A stretch of DNA of 64,000 nucleotides. It comes from Streptomyces sp. NBC_00247. Its GTDB lineage: Bacteria > Actinomycetota > Actinomycetes > Streptomycetales > Streptomycetaceae. How positions within the stretch are numbered: the stretch's first letter is position 1; the number at the start of each line of letters is the position of its first letter. The DNA lies in the NCBI RefSeq assembly GCF_036188265.1, contig NZ_CP108093.1, forward strand, positions 4,298,001 to 4,362,000, written 5' to 3'. This document shows, in pieces, positions 16,083-25,868 of the stretch. The position numbers were made by a program, and so were the translations under genes. Under the pieces are notes generated by a model, which had not been told where the DNA came from, searched no databases, and saw only the letters and a list, made by a program, of their open reading frames with translations.

Positions 16083-17410
16083 CGACGTACTGGCTCTCCC
16101 ACGCCTGGCTCGGCACCCACGTCGAACCGGGCGTCGCCCTCGACGTCGCGGACGGGCGGATCACCGCCGTCCGCACCGGCGCCGGGACCCCCCCGCCCGG
16201 CGCGACCGCGCTGCGCGGACTCACCCTGCCGGGGCTGGCGAACACCCACTCGCACGCCTTCCACCGGGCCCTGCGCTCCACCACGCAGGTGGGCTCCGGG
16301 ACCTTCTGGACCTGGCGGGAGCGGATGTACCGGATCTCCGCCAAGCTCACCCCGGACAGCTACCACGCCCTCGCCCGCGCCACCTACGCCGAAATGGTCC
16401 TCGCGGGCATCACCGCGGTCGGCGAGTTCCACTATCTCCACCACGCTCCCGGCGGCACCCCCTACGACAACCCGAACGCGATGGGCGAGGCGCTGATCGC
16501 CGCCGCGGACGAGGCCGGCATCCGCATCACCCTGCTCGACACCGCCTACCTCGCGGCCGGGTTCGGCAAGGAACCCGACCGGCACCAGCTCCGCTTCTCC
16601 GACACCACCGCGGACGCCTGGGCGGAACGCGCCGCCGCGCTCCGGGGCGGCGGCCACGCCCTGATCGGCGCCGCCATCCACTCCGTACGGGCCGTCCCGG
16701 CCGACCAGCTGGAGACCGTCGCCCAGTGGGCGGCCGACCGCGCCGCCCCGCTCCACGTCCACCTCTCCGAACAGACGGCGGAGAACGAAGCCTGCCTCGC
16801 CGCCCACGGCCGGACCCCGGCCGGGCTCCTCGCCGACCACGGTGTCCTCGGCCCCCGCACCACCGGCATCCACCACACCCACCTGACCGACGCGGACGTC
16901 GGACTGATCGGCGCCTCCGGAACCGGCACCTGCATGTGCCCCACCACCGAACGGGACCTCGCCGACGGCATCGGCCCCGCGGTCGCCCTGCACCGCGCGG
17001 GCTCCCCGGTCTCCCTCGGCAGCGACAGCCACGCCGTGATCGACCTCTTCGAGGAGGCGCGCGCGATGGAGCTCAACGAGCGGGTGCGGACGAACATCCG
17101 GGGCCACTGGACGGCCGCCGCCCTGCTCCGCGCGGCTTCCGCGACCGGCCACGCGGCTCTCGGCAGGCCGGAGGGCGGCAGCATCGTCGCCGGAGCCCCG
17201 GCCGACCTGACCACCGTGGCCATGGACTCCGTCCGGACCGCGGGGCCGGTGGACCGGCTCGCCGCCGAGGCCGCCGTCTTCGCGGCGACCGCCGCGGACG
17301 TACGCCACACCGTGGTGGCGGGGCGTCACCTGGTGCGCGACGGCCGGCACACCCTGATCGAGGACGTGCCCGCCGCGCTCGCCGACGCCATCGCCGCCCT
17401 GCGCGACTGA
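16073..17410 (+). CDS. hutF: Formimidoylglutamate deiminase
   Basis: Amidohydrolase-superfamily enzyme of 445 residues, converting N-formimidoyl-glutamate to N-formyl-glutamate and ammonia. Metal ligands are seen in NTHSHAFHRAL (about 59-69), the histidine in HVHLSEQTAEN (about 229-239), IHHTHLT (about 265-271) and the aspartate in LGSDSHAVIDLFEE (about 313-326). VGEFHYLHH near 118 is characteristic of the HutF branch. The start ATG 16073 has GGAGGG about 6-7 nt upstream, inside the previous gene. Presence of HutF indicates the five-step pathway through N-formylglutamate. Its stop region has been tandemly copied (17401-17472). Confidence 0.92.
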   Translation: MQVTTYWLSHAWLGTHVEPGVALDVADGRITAVRTGAGTPPPGATALRGLTLPGLANTHSHAFHRALRSTTQVGSGTFWTWRERMYRISAKLTPDSYHALARATYAEMVLAGITAVGEFHYLHHAPGGTPYDNPNAMGEALIAAADEAGIRITLLDTAYLAAGFGKEPDRHQLRFSDTTADAWAERAAALRGGGHALIGAAIHSVRAVPADQLETVAQWAADRAAPLHVHLSEQTAENEACLAAHGRTPAGLLADHGVLGPRTTGIHHTHLTDADVGLIGASGTGTCMCPTTERDLADGIGPAVALHRAGSPVSLGSDSHAVIDLFEEARAMELNERVRTNIRGHWTAAALLRAASATGHAALGRPEGGSIVAGAPADLTTVAMDSVRTAGPVDRLAAEAAVFAATAADVRHTVVAGRHLVRDGRHTLIEDVPAALADAIAALRD

Positions 17411-17472
17411 AACCCGGGAGACCGAAACCCGCGCGACTGAACCCAAGCGCGACTGAACCCCCGCGCGACTGA
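17401..17472 (+). repeat. Tandem copies of the hutF stop-codon region
   Basis: GCGCGACTGA, which contains the hutF stop, occurs at 17401-17410, 17431-17440, 17447-17456 and 17463-17472. The last three copies are 16 bp apart and each is followed by ACCC. A partial copy appears near 17496. The array fills most of the 106-nt gap before hutI. Confidence 0.9.
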
Positions 17473-17516
17473 ACCCCCACGAGGCCCGACCCGGAACGCG
17501 ACTGGAGCAGCCCCCG

Positions 17517-18689
17517 ATGACGAGCACCGTCCTCACCCACATCTCCGGCCTGGTCACCAACGACCCCGGCCAGGGAGACGGCACCCCGCTGGGCCTGATC
17601 CGGGACGCGGCCGTCGTCGTCGACGGCGACCGCGTCGTCTGGACCGGTGAGTCCCACGCGGCACCGGCCGCCGACCGGGCCGTCGACGCCGGAGGCCGGG
17701 CCGTGCTCCCGGGGTTCGTGGACTCCCACTCCCACCTGCTCTTCGCCGGCGACCGCACCGAGGAGTTCAACGCCCGGATGTCCGGGCGCCCGTACTCCGC
17801 CGGGGGCATCCGTACCACCGTCGCCGCCACCCGCGCCGCCACCGACGAGGAGCTCGCGGCCGGGCTCGTACGCCATCTCGACGAGGCGCTCCGGCAGGGC
17901 ACGACCACCTTCGAGACCAAGTCCGGCTACGGCCTCACCGTCGCGGACGAGGCCCGCGCGCTGAGCGTGGCCGCCGGACTCACCGACGAACTCACCTTCC
18001 TCGGGGCCCACGTGGTGCCGCCCGAGTACGAGGACGACCCGGCCGGTTACGTCGCTCTGGTCACCGGTCCGATGCTGGACGCCTGCGCCCCGTACGCGAA
18101 GTGGATCGACGTCTTCTGCGAGCGGGGCGCCTTCGACGGGGACCAGGCGCGCGCGGTCCTCACCGCGGGGAAGGCCAAGGGACTGCTGCCGAGGGTGCAC
18201 GCCAACCAGCTCGGCCACGGACCCGGCGTGCGCCTCGCGGTGGAGCTGGACGCGGCCTCCGCCGACCACTGCACCCATCTCGACGACGCGGACGTCGACG
18301 CCCTCGCCGCGGGGAACACCGTCGCCACCCTGCTGCCCGGGGCCGAGTTCTCCACCCGTGCCGAATGGCCGGACGCCCGGCGGCTGCTGGACGCGGGCGT
18401 CACCGTCGCCCTCTCCACCGACTGCAACCCGGGCTCGTCCTTCACCTCCTCGATGGCGTTCTGCGTCGCCCTCGCCGTACGGGACATGGGCATGACCCCC
18501 GACGAGGCGGTGTGGTCCGCCACCGCGGGCGGGGCCGCCGCCCTGCGTCGTACCGACGTCGGCCGGATCGCCGTCGGCGCCCGCGCCGACCTGCTGATGC
18601 TCGACGCGCCCAGCCACGTCCACCTCGCCTACCGGCCGGGCGTCCCGCTGGCCGCCGGGGTGTGGCGGCGCGGCGTCCGGGTGGTGTGA
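17517..18689 (+). CDS. hutI: Imidazolonepropionase
   Basis: Metal-dependent amidohydrolase of 390 residues that opens imidazolonepropionate to N-formimidoyl-glutamate, the third step of histidine breakdown. Motifs: FVDSHSHLLFAGDRTEEF (about 63-80) with metal His residues, ETKSGYGLT (about 139-147), FLGAHVVPPEY, HANQLGHGPG, ADHCTHLDDADV and STDCNPGSSFTSSM (about 301-314) with the catalytic Asp. ATG 17517 has GGAG about 10 nt upstream. It is the last gene of the hut operon and is followed by a hairpin at 18715-18752. Confidence 0.95.
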   Translation: MTSTVLTHISGLVTNDPGQGDGTPLGLIRDAAVVVDGDRVVWTGESHAAPAADRAVDAGGRAVLPGFVDSHSHLLFAGDRTEEFNARMSGRPYSAGGIRTTVAATRAATDEELAAGLVRHLDEALRQGTTTFETKSGYGLTVADEARALSVAAGLTDELTFLGAHVVPPEYEDDPAGYVALVTGPMLDACAPYAKWIDVFCERGAFDGDQARAVLTAGKAKGLLPRVHANQLGHGPGVRLAVELDAASADHCTHLDDADVDALAAGNTVATLLPGAEFSTRAEWPDARRLLDAGVTVALSTDCNPGSSFTSSMAFCVALAVRDMGMTPDEAVWSATAGGAAALRRTDVGRIAVGARADLLMLDAPSHVHLAYRPGVPLAAGVWRRGVRVV

Positions 18690-18714
18690 GGAGTCGGCCG
18701 TCCCGTGGGTGACG

Positions 18715-18752
18715 CGCGGGTGGCCGCCCGGAAATCCGGACGGCCACCCGCG
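18715..18752. terminator. Hairpin between hutI and the convergent sigma factor gene
   Basis: Arms 18715-18732 and 18735-18752 pair over 18 positions with one mismatch; the innermost pairs must open to form a loop. It starts 25 nt after the hutI stop and ends 19 nt before the sigma factor stop. Confidence 0.7.
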
Positions 18753-18771
18753 AGGACTGCTCAGGGCACGA

Positions 18772-19788
18772 TCACTCCTGGACGGTCAGCCCTTCACGGA
18801 GCCGGACCAGCGTCCGCGAGAGCAGGCGGGAGACGTGCATCTGGGAGATGCCCAGCTCCTCGCCGATCTCGGACTGGGTGAGGTTGGTGACGAAACGCAG
18901 CGAGAGGATCAGGCGGTCGCGCTCGGACAGCGAGGCGATCAGGGGCTTGAGGGACTCGACGAACTCGATCCCCTCCAGCCCGTGGTCCTCGTAGCCGATG
19001 CGGTCCGCCAGGGACCCCTCGCTCTCGTGGTCGTCGTACTGGGCGTCCAGCGAGCCCGCGCTGTAGGCGTTGCTCGCCGTCAGGCCCTCCGTGACCTCTT
19101 CGCGGGTCAGCCCGAGGTGCTCGGCGAGTTCGCCGGAGGTCGGTGCCCGGTCCAGCCGCTGCGACAGTTCGTCGCCCGCCTTGGCCAGGTCGATCCGCAG
19201 CTCCTGGAGGCGGCGCGGCACGCGCACGGCCCAGCTGGTGTCGCGGAAGAATCGCTTGATCTCGCCGATGATCGTCGGCATGGCGAAGGTCGGGAACTCG
19301 ACGCCCCGGCTCAGCTCGAACCGGTCGATCGCCTTGATCAGCCCGATGGTGCCGACCTGGACGATGTCCTCCATCGGTTCGCTGCGGGTACGGAACCGCG
19401 AGGCGGCGAACCTGACGATGGCGAGGTTCAGCTCGACCAGGGTGTTGCGTACGTACGCGTGGGCGTGGGTGCCCTCCTCCAGGGTGTCGAGCCGCTCGAA
19501 GAGCGTCTTCGACAGCGCGCGGGCGTCGAGCGCTCCGACGGTCGCGGGGGAGGGGATCTCGGGAAGTCCTTCGAGACCTTCGAGGCCGTCGCCGATGGGG
19601 GCCTCTTCGCCGGTGGGGGCCTTCTCGCCGGTGGGGGCGGCGGAGGTGGTGCCTCCGGCGGCGTCGCCGTCGGAGTTTCCGCGTGGGCCGGGCAGGGCGC
19701 CGGCGGCGGGGGAGTCGGAATTGGTCGGTCCCTGAGGACATGCCGACGCCGCGTCGTGGGTACGCGAACCGTCGAGCCGGGGTGACAT
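18772..19788 (-). CDS. SigB/SigF-type alternative RNA polymerase sigma factor
   Basis: 338 residues. The N-terminal 70 residues are low-complexity with a GEKAPTGEEAPIGDG-type stretch. Region 2 follows with EPMEDIVQVGTIGLIKAIDRF and EFPTFAMPTIIGEIKRFFRD; region 3 is around LQELRIDLAKAGDELSQRL; region 4 is a helix-turn-helix (TQSEIGEELGISQMHVSRLL). The family controls stress and differentiation genes in Streptomyces and is held by anti-sigma ATPases released through STAS antagonists. Both partner types lie just upstream on the other strand. The start is ATG 19788, with GGAGGAG 4 nt upstream; an in-frame start at 19812 lacks one. Which of the several Streptomyces paralogues it is cannot be told here. 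Confidence 0.9.
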   Translation of the reverse strand: MSPRLDGSRTHDAASACPQGPTNSDSPAAGALPGPRGNSDGDAAGGTTSAAPTGEKAPTGEEAPIGDGLEGLEGLPEIPSPATVGALDARALSKTLFERLDTLEEGTHAHAYVRNTLVELNLAIVRFAASRFRTRSEPMEDIVQVGTIGLIKAIDRFELSRGVEFPTFAMPTIIGEIKRFFRDTSWAVRVPRRLQELRIDLAKAGDELSQRLDRAPTSGELAEHLGLTREEVTEGLTASNAYSAGSLDAQYDDHESEGSLADRIGYEDHGLEGIEFVESLKPLIASLSERDRLILSLRFVTNLTQSEIGEELGISQMHVSRLLSRTLVRLREGLTVQE

Positions 19789-20091
19789 GGTTCTCCTCCA
19801 GTGTCTCGGCATAGGACTGCCGAAGCCGTTCAGTGCTGCTGCGGTGAAGCGGCGCCTCCGAAGCCGGTAAGGGGTGGATGAAGCAGGTGTCCCTCTACCC
19901 TTACCTGCTCGGCGGCGGGAGTGACAAGCTCCAATTACGCGTTATGTCCGGTTTGTTGAGATCTCCCGCTACCGCGAGAGGGACGGAACGCGTAATGTTT
20001 CCCGCATGTCCGGCAGGTGTGCGGACATCAGGAATGTGGGCGGCGCTCACGCCGCACAAGGCCCCACTGACCAACGGTGAAGAGGGACGGC
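19789..20091. other. Divergent region between the sigma factor and STAS genes
   Basis: A 303-nt region with no gene. Its main feature is a perfect 10-bp inverted repeat, ATTACGCGTT (19934-19943) and AACGCGTAAT (19987-19996), 43 nt apart. It could hold two half-sites for a looped regulator or mark the two divergent promoters. Confidence 0.5.
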
Positions 20092-20460
20092 ATGGACCGC
20101 GGGACGGTCGGCAGTACGAACCGGGGAAGACTTCAGGTCGAGACCCGGACGGAGGGCGGCAGCGAGATCGTGACGCCGGTGGGTGAGCTCGATCACCACA
20201 CCGCCGATTTGCTGCGCGAACCTCTGGAGAACGCTGTCGAGCAGGGCCGGGTGCGCCTGGTCGTCGACTGCTCCGGGCTCGAGTTCTGCGACTCCACCGG
20301 GCTGAACGTCCTGCTCGGCGCGCGACTCCAGGCGGAGGAGGCCGGCGGGGAGGTCCACCTGGCCGGCATGCGGCCCGTCGTCGCCAGGGTCTTCGAGATC
20401 ACCGGCGCCGAGGCGGTCTTCACCGTCCACGACACGGTCCAAGACGCCCTGGACACCTGA
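20092..20460 (+). CDS. STAS-domain anti-sigma factor antagonist
   Basis: 122-residue SpoIIAA/RsbV/BldG-type protein. The fold is evident from LQVETRTEGGSEIVTPVGELD, HHTADLLREPLENAVEQG, RLVVDCSGLEFCDSTGLNVLL and EVHLAGMRPVVARVFEITG. The Ser of FCDSTGLN is the expected phosphorylation site by which the partner ATPase kinase inactivates it; unphosphorylated protein frees the sigma factor. The start is taken as ATG 20092, with GAAGAGGG 5 nt upstream; a GTG at 20077 is also in frame. It is divergent from the sigma factor and 190 nt upstream of the ATPase gene. Confidence 0.9.
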   Translation: MDRGTVGSTNRGRLQVETRTEGGSEIVTPVGELDHHTADLLREPLENAVEQGRVRLVVDCSGLEFCDSTGLNVLLGARLQAEEAGGEVHLAGMRPVVARVFEITGAEAVFTVHDTVQDALDT

Positions 20461-20650
20461 GGTGCCCCTCTCTCCGCACCTCCGGCGGACCCGTGTGTCC
20501 CACGCGTCACGCGATCCCCTCGCCGGAGCGGGTGTTGTGGAGGTCCCGCCGGGCAGGAGAAGATCCGACGGCCCCGCAGGAGCCCGCACCCAAGAATCTG
20601 ACCTGTATCTTTTCGATGGCGACACGGTGAATCGGTGAGGTGAAGCGCTG

Positions 20651-21142
20651 ATGAGCACCACCCGGCAGCATCCGCCGGGCGGCCTCGGCCGCGAGCCGGA
20701 CGGAGCGGACACGTCCGCGGCCGTCCCGGCCGACCGGCAGTGGCGCACCCTTACTCTGCGCGAGGCCACCGGCATCGTCCCGATGGCCCGTGACTTCGCA
20801 CGCCAGGCCCTGCACGAATGGGGCTGGCTGCCGGCCGAGGGCGCCGACCGCCGCGCCGCCGCCGAGGACGTCCTGCTGGTCGTCTCCGAGCTGGTCACCA
20901 ACGCCTGCCTGCACGCCGGCGGGCCGGAGGAGCTCCGGATCGGAGCCACCTCCAAGGTGCTGCGGATCGAGGTCACCGACAACGGGGCCGGACAGCCCGC
21001 CCCCCGCACCCCGCACCGGGCCGGACGGCCCGGCGGTCACGGCATGTTCATCGTGCAGCGGCTCTGCCTCGACTGGGGCGTGCTGCGCGCCCCGGACGCA
21101 CCCGGCAAGACCGTCTGGGCGGAGCTGGCCGCACCCGCGTAG
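20651..21142 (+). CDS. Anti-sigma-type ATP-binding protein (HATPase)
   Basis: 163-residue GHKL ATPase of the SpoIIAB/RsbW group. Boxes are clear: N box LVVSELVTNACLHAGG (about 78-93), G1 IEVTDNGAGQP (about 105-115) and G2 GGHGMFIVQRL (about 127-137). The first 30 residues are a flexible, Pro/Gly-rich lead. Such proteins bind a sigma factor and phosphorylate the STAS antagonist, and here both partners are adjacent. Many Streptomyces paralogues exist with unknown partners, so this pairing is inference from position. A 23-bp hairpin follows. Confidence 0.88.
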   Translation: MSTTRQHPPGGLGREPDGADTSAAVPADRQWRTLTLREATGIVPMARDFARQALHEWGWLPAEGADRRAAAEDVLLVVSELVTNACLHAGGPEELRIGATSKVLRIEVTDNGAGQPAPRTPHRAGRPGGHGMFIVQRLCLDWGVLRAPDAPGKTVWAELAAPA

Positions 21143-21205
21143 CAGGGACTCCCGCCCACGGCGGGACGTCGTCGCGGAGACGGACGGCGGGACGTACGCA
21201 CGGAA

Positions 21206-21255
21206 ACGACGGAGGGCCGCCGCACCGATCACTCGGTGCGGCGGCCCTCCGTCGT
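21206..21255. terminator. 23-bp perfect bidirectional terminator
   Basis: Arms 21206-21228 and 21233-21255 are exact complements around the 4-nt loop TCAC. It lies between convergent genes ending at 21142 and 21272. It is the longest perfect stem I found in the window. Confidence 0.85.
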
Positions 21256-21271
21256 GCCGGGGCGGTACGCG

Positions 21272-22759
21272 TCAGTGCACGTCGCCCATGAGCTTCTTCA
21301 CCTTGCCGCGGTACATGAAGACCGCGACGCCCGCGAGGACCGCGAGCGCGGCCTGCAGGGTGACGATGCCGGTGCCGTTGAGGTCCACGCCCGCGATGGA
21401 GAGCAGACCGGTGGTGCAGTCGCCCGCGGTGACCGCGAGGAACCAGACACCCATCATCTGGCTGGCGTACTTGGCCGGAGCCATCTTCGTGGTGACCGAG
21501 AGGCCGACCGGGGAGAGCGTCAGCTCACCGACGGTCTGCACGAAGTAGATCGCGACCAGCCACATCGCGGCGGCCTGGTGGCCGTCGGTGGCGATGGTCA
21601 GCGGCGCCAGGAAGAGGAAGAACGACGCACCGACCAGCACCAGGCCGGAGCTGAACTTCACGATCGTGCTGGGCTCCTTGCCGCGGCGGTTCAGCGCCAT
21701 CCAGAAGGTGGCGAAGACCGGGGCCAGGGCCATGATCAGGACCGGGTTGACCGACTGGTACCAGGAGACCGGGAACTCCCAGCCGAACACCGTGTTCCGC
21801 GCCGACGACTCGGCGAAGATCGCCATCGTCGAGCCGCCCTGGTCGTAGATCATCCAGAAGAGTGCGGCGGCGACGAAGAACCAGATGTAGCCGGAGACCT
21901 TCGACTGCTCGGTGGCGCTCAGGTCCTTGTCGCGCTTGATGCGCGCCAGGACCATCACCGGGATGACCAGACCGGCCACCGTGATCGGGACCAGCAGCCA
22001 GTTCAGCGTGTAGACGCCGGTGGCGACCGTGATGATGTAGAAGACGGCGGCGATCGCCAGCCAGATCATCGACTTGCGCAGCGTGGAGGCGCGCTCCTTG
22101 GCCGAGAGGGGCTTCGGGGTCTCGAAGCTGCGCGCGTCCAGGTGGCGGCTGCCCAGCATGAACTGGAGGAGACCCAGTCCCATGCCGACGGCGGCCAGGG
22201 CGAAGCCGAGGTGCCAGTTGACGTTCTCTCCGACGGTGCCGATCGCCAGCGGGGCGGCGAATCCACCGAGGTTGATGCCCATGTAAAAGATCGTGAAGCC
22301 ACCGTCGCGGCGCGGGTCGTCCGGGCCGTCGTAGAGGTGGCCGACCATCGTCGAGATGTTGGACTTCAGCAGGCCCGACCCGATGGCCACGAGACCGAGG
22401 CCGGCGAAGAACGTGCCCTCGGACGGCAGGGCCAGTACGAGGTGACCGACCATGATCACCGCGCCGGCGACGGCCACGGTTTTGCGCGGACCCCAGACCC
22501 GGTCGCCGAACCAGCCGCCGGGCATGGCCAGCAGGTAGACGAGCGACAGGTAGACCGAGTAGATCGCCGTCGCCGTGGCCGGGTTCATGTGGAGCCCGTT
22601 GGGAGCGATCAGGTAAAGGGGGAGCAGGGCCCTCATGCCGTAGTAGGAGAAACGCTCCCACATCTCGGTCATGAAGAGCGTGGCCAGGCCGCGGGGGTGG
22701 CCGAAGAAGGTCGCCCCGCCGGTCTGGCCGGCGGTTTCCTTCGTCAGGCTGGACGCCAT
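21272..22759 (-). CDS. Proton-dependent oligopeptide (POT/PTR2) transporter
   Basis: 495-residue major-facilitator protein with about 14 hydrophobic segments, importing di- and tripeptides with protons. Signature sequences: ERFSYYGMRALLPLYL in the first helices (the ExxERFxYYG motif), GGWFGDRVWGPRKT in the loop after helix 2, and FYMGINLGGFAAPL, the PTR2 family signature. ATG 22759 is preceded by AAGGATC. An open frame continues upstream to 22984 but has no ribosome binding site or similarity. A dipeptidase gene about 5 kb away (27785) could act on imported peptides, but they are not linked in an operon. Confidence 0.92.
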   Translation of the reverse strand: MASSLTKETAGQTGGATFFGHPRGLATLFMTEMWERFSYYGMRALLPLYLIAPNGLHMNPATATAIYSVYLSLVYLLAMPGGWFGDRVWGPRKTVAVAGAVIMVGHLVLALPSEGTFFAGLGLVAIGSGLLKSNISTMVGHLYDGPDDPRRDGGFTIFYMGINLGGFAAPLAIGTVGENVNWHLGFALAAVGMGLGLLQFMLGSRHLDARSFETPKPLSAKERASTLRKSMIWLAIAAVFYIITVATGVYTLNWLLVPITVAGLVIPVMVLARIKRDKDLSATEQSKVSGYIWFFVAAALFWMIYDQGGSTMAIFAESSARNTVFGWEFPVSWYQSVNPVLIMALAPVFATFWMALNRRGKEPSTIVKFSSGLVLVGASFFLFLAPLTIATDGHQAAAMWLVAIYFVQTVGELTLSPVGLSVTTKMAPAKYASQMMGVWFLAVTAGDCTTGLLSIAGVDLNGTGIVTLQAALAVLAGVAVFMYRGKVKKLMGDVH

Positions 22760-23249
22760 GGTCGATCCTTGCTGATGGGGACGTGTCACCGCCGTGAAAG
22801 CGGGGACGCGCCCGGTGGGGGGTAGCCGGCACCGACGCGCTCCCGGGCCCTGCCCCTCGCCTGAAAGGGGACTCGCTCCGCCTTCCGTCCTCGTGGGGAG
22901 GTAAGGAGACGGGGGACCGACCGCATCGGGATCCACGCCCGGTGCGCGTCCTCGCGCTCCGGGCCCGGCCCACAGGTCATTCACTCGTTGTCAAGACTGG
23001 CGGGAACCAGCCCGCACATGAAAGGGACCTTCGGCGCGAAACGCTGCCCAAAGGTCCCCATTAGTGCAACAGGCATCGCAACACCATACGACACGACCTT
23101 GCACCATATGGAAGAGTATGAGACATCGATCACAGGTAAGACTGGAACCGTAGTCGATCTTTCGAAGGTCTATACGGAGATGGACCCTTGGTCCGAAGGC
23201 GTTTTCCGGGGCCTCACTCCGGGCCTCCCTCGCGGACTACCATCACCCC
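22760..23249. other. Divergent region before the peptide transporter and two-component genes
   Basis: 490 nt without a gene, with AT content higher than its surroundings from 22985 to 23200. It carries an inverted repeat GGGACCTT (23024-23031) / AAGGTCCC (23051-23058) separated by 19 nt, which could be an operator or a leader hairpin. Confidence 0.5.
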
Positions 23250-23927
<678 letters not shown>

Positions 23928-24027
23928 GCCGACGGCGGCGGACCGCCGCCCCGGACCGCCGCCCCGGACCTGACGGACACCGGAACACGTCGACCTCTCG
24001 ACCAGAGCTGACGGGCAGAAGCACCTC

Positions 24028-25293
24028 ATGCGCCGCCGACTGATCAACTCCACGCTCTCCGTGGTGCTCGTGGTGATCGCCGTCTTCGGCATCTCCCTGG
24101 TCCTCGTGGAGACCCGCACCATCAGCGACAGCGCTCAGGAGAGCGTGGACTCCGAGGCGCTGCGGCTGATCTCCGTCGTGGAGAGCCGGCTGCTGGGCGA
24201 GGAACGGATCACCCCCGCCGTGCTCGACGAACAGGTCGTCGGCGACCGGTACGCCCGGGTCGAACTCCCCGGCCGCGCGCCGATCGAGGTCGGTACGCGC
24301 CCCGGCGGCAACGCCATCACCTCCGTCGTGGACGGCGAGGAGGGCGAACGGGTCACCGTCGAGGAATCCCGCTCCGCCGTCACCCGTGAGGTCGGCCGCA
24401 CCCTGCTGATCATCGGCGCGGTCGCCCTCCTCGCGATCATCTCGGCGGTCCTGCTCGCCGTACGCCAGGCCAACCGGCTGACCTCCCCGCTCACCGACCT
24501 CGCGGAGACGGCCGAACGCCTCGGCTCCGGCGACCCGCGCCCCCGTCACAAGCGGTACGGGGTACCCGAACTGGACCGGGTCGCCGACGTCCTCGACGCC
24601 TCCGCCGAGCGGATCGCCCGCATGCTGACGGCCGAGCGCCGGCTCGCGGCGGACGCCTCCCACCAACTGCGCACCCCGCTGACCGCACTCTCCATGCGCA
24701 TCGAGGAGATCTCCGTCACCGACGACCCGGACACGGTGAAGGAGGAGGCGAACATCGCCCTCACCCAGGTCGAGCGCCTCACCGACGTCGTGCAGCGGCT
24801 GCTGACCAACGCCCGGGACCCGCGCACCGGCTCCGCCGTCGTCTTCGACCTCGACGAGGTCATCAAGCAGCAGATCGAGGAGTGGCGCCCCGCCTACCGC
24901 GGTGAGGGCCGCGCCGTCGTCCGCTCCGGCCGGCCCGGTCTGCGCGCGGTCGGCACCCCCGGAGCCGTCGCCCAGGTGCTCGCCGCCCTCATCGAGAACG
25001 CGCTGATGCACGGCGGCGGCACGGTCGCCCTGCGCACCCGCGTCACCGGCAACCAGATCGTCGTGGAGGTCACCGACGAGGGTGTGGGCGTCCCCGCCGA
25101 CCTGGGAGCCCGGATCTTCGAACGCTCCATCAGCGGGCGCAACTCCACCGGCATCGGCCTCGCGGTCGCCCGTGACCTCGCCGAGGCGGACGGCGGCAGG
25201 CTGGAACTGCTCCAGCAACAGCCGCCCGTCTTCGCCCTCTTCCTCGGCAGCGTCGCCCGTACCCCCCAGGAACAGGAACGCCCGGTCCGCTGA
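24028..25293 (+). CDS. Membrane sensor histidine kinase
   Basis: 421 residues. A membrane helix at 6-27, an extracytoplasmic loop of about 95 residues, a second helix at 125-145, a HAMP linker (about 146-200), and the HisKA box with His212 in DASHQLRTPLTAL. The ATPase domain has the N box ALIENALMHGGG, G1 VEVTDEGVGVP and G2 STGIGLAVARDLAE. It probably phosphorylates the response regulator encoded just upstream. The extracellular loop is small, acidic and has no recognised sensor fold. Confidence 0.93.
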   Translation: MRRRLINSTLSVVLVVIAVFGISLVLVETRTISDSAQESVDSEALRLISVVESRLLGEERITPAVLDEQVVGDRYARVELPGRAPIEVGTRPGGNAITSVVDGEEGERVTVEESRSAVTREVGRTLLIIGAVALLAIISAVLLAVRQANRLTSPLTDLAETAERLGSGDPRPRHKRYGVPELDRVADVLDASAERIARMLTAERRLAADASHQLRTPLTALSMRIEEISVTDDPDTVKEEANIALTQVERLTDVVQRLLTNARDPRTGSAVVFDLDEVIKQQIEEWRPAYRGEGRAVVRSGRPGLRAVGTPGAVAQVLAALIENALMHGGGTVALRTRVTGNQIVVEVTDEGVGVPADLGARIFERSISGRNSTGIGLAVARDLAEADGGRLELLQQQPPVFALFLGSVARTPQEQERPVR

Positions 25294-25349
25294 GAGCGGG
25301 CCGGGCGTCGGAAGGGGCCGGGCGTCGGCACGGGCGGCCGGGAGGGCGC

Positions 25350-25868
25350 TCAGTGCCCCACGCGGTCCGGCTCCACCGGCTCCGAGGGCTGTCGTCGTCC
25401 GGGAAACTTCTCCGCGACGACCAGCGCCTCCTGCGCGGGGAGGGCCTTGAACACCCAGGAGCGGTACGACCAGAAGCGGAAGAGCGTGGCGATGCCGATG
25501 CCCACGACCTTGGCGACGTTGCTCTGTACCGGGGTGTCCCAGCCGAAGCCGTACGTCGCCGCGTACAGCACGCCCGTCTCGATCACCGCTCCCACCGCGC
25601 TGAACAGCAGGAACAGCGTCAGCTCGCGGGTCCGGCCGCTCTTGTCGCGGTCCCGGTAGGTCCAGTGACGGAACCCGACGTAATTGAAGAGGATGGCCAC
25701 ACAGGTGGCCATCAGCCCGGCCCGCACCGTCGGGATGTCCGTGGTGCGCCAGATCAGGTTGGAGACGGCGATGTTGACCACCAGCCCGAGCGCGCCGACC
25801 ACGCCGAACTTGGCGACCTCCCGGGCCAGCCGATCAAGCCGGGTCCGCAGTGCGCCCCGTTCGCTCAT
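25350..25868 (-). CDS. GtrA-family membrane protein
   Basis: 172 residues with four membrane segments (about 20-40, 48-65, 85-105 and 117-135). Family signatures are KFGVVGALGLVVNIAVSNL, ATCVAILFNYVGFRHWTYR and GIGIATLFRFWSYRSWVFK. GtrA proteins are thought to flip polyprenyl-linked sugars or help cell-wall polysaccharide synthesis. From memory, the mycobacterial neighbour of purK (Rv3277) belongs to the same family, which supports conserved synteny. It is convergent with the histidine kinase and divergent from purK. Confidence 0.9.
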   Translation of the reverse strand: MSERGALRTRLDRLAREVAKFGVVGALGLVVNIAVSNLIWRTTDIPTVRAGLMATCVAILFNYVGFRHWTYRDRDKSGRTRELTLFLLFSAVGAVIETGVLYAATYGFGWDTPVQSNVAKVVGIGIATLFRFWSYRSWVFKALPAQEALVVAEKFPGRRQPSEPVEPDRVGH

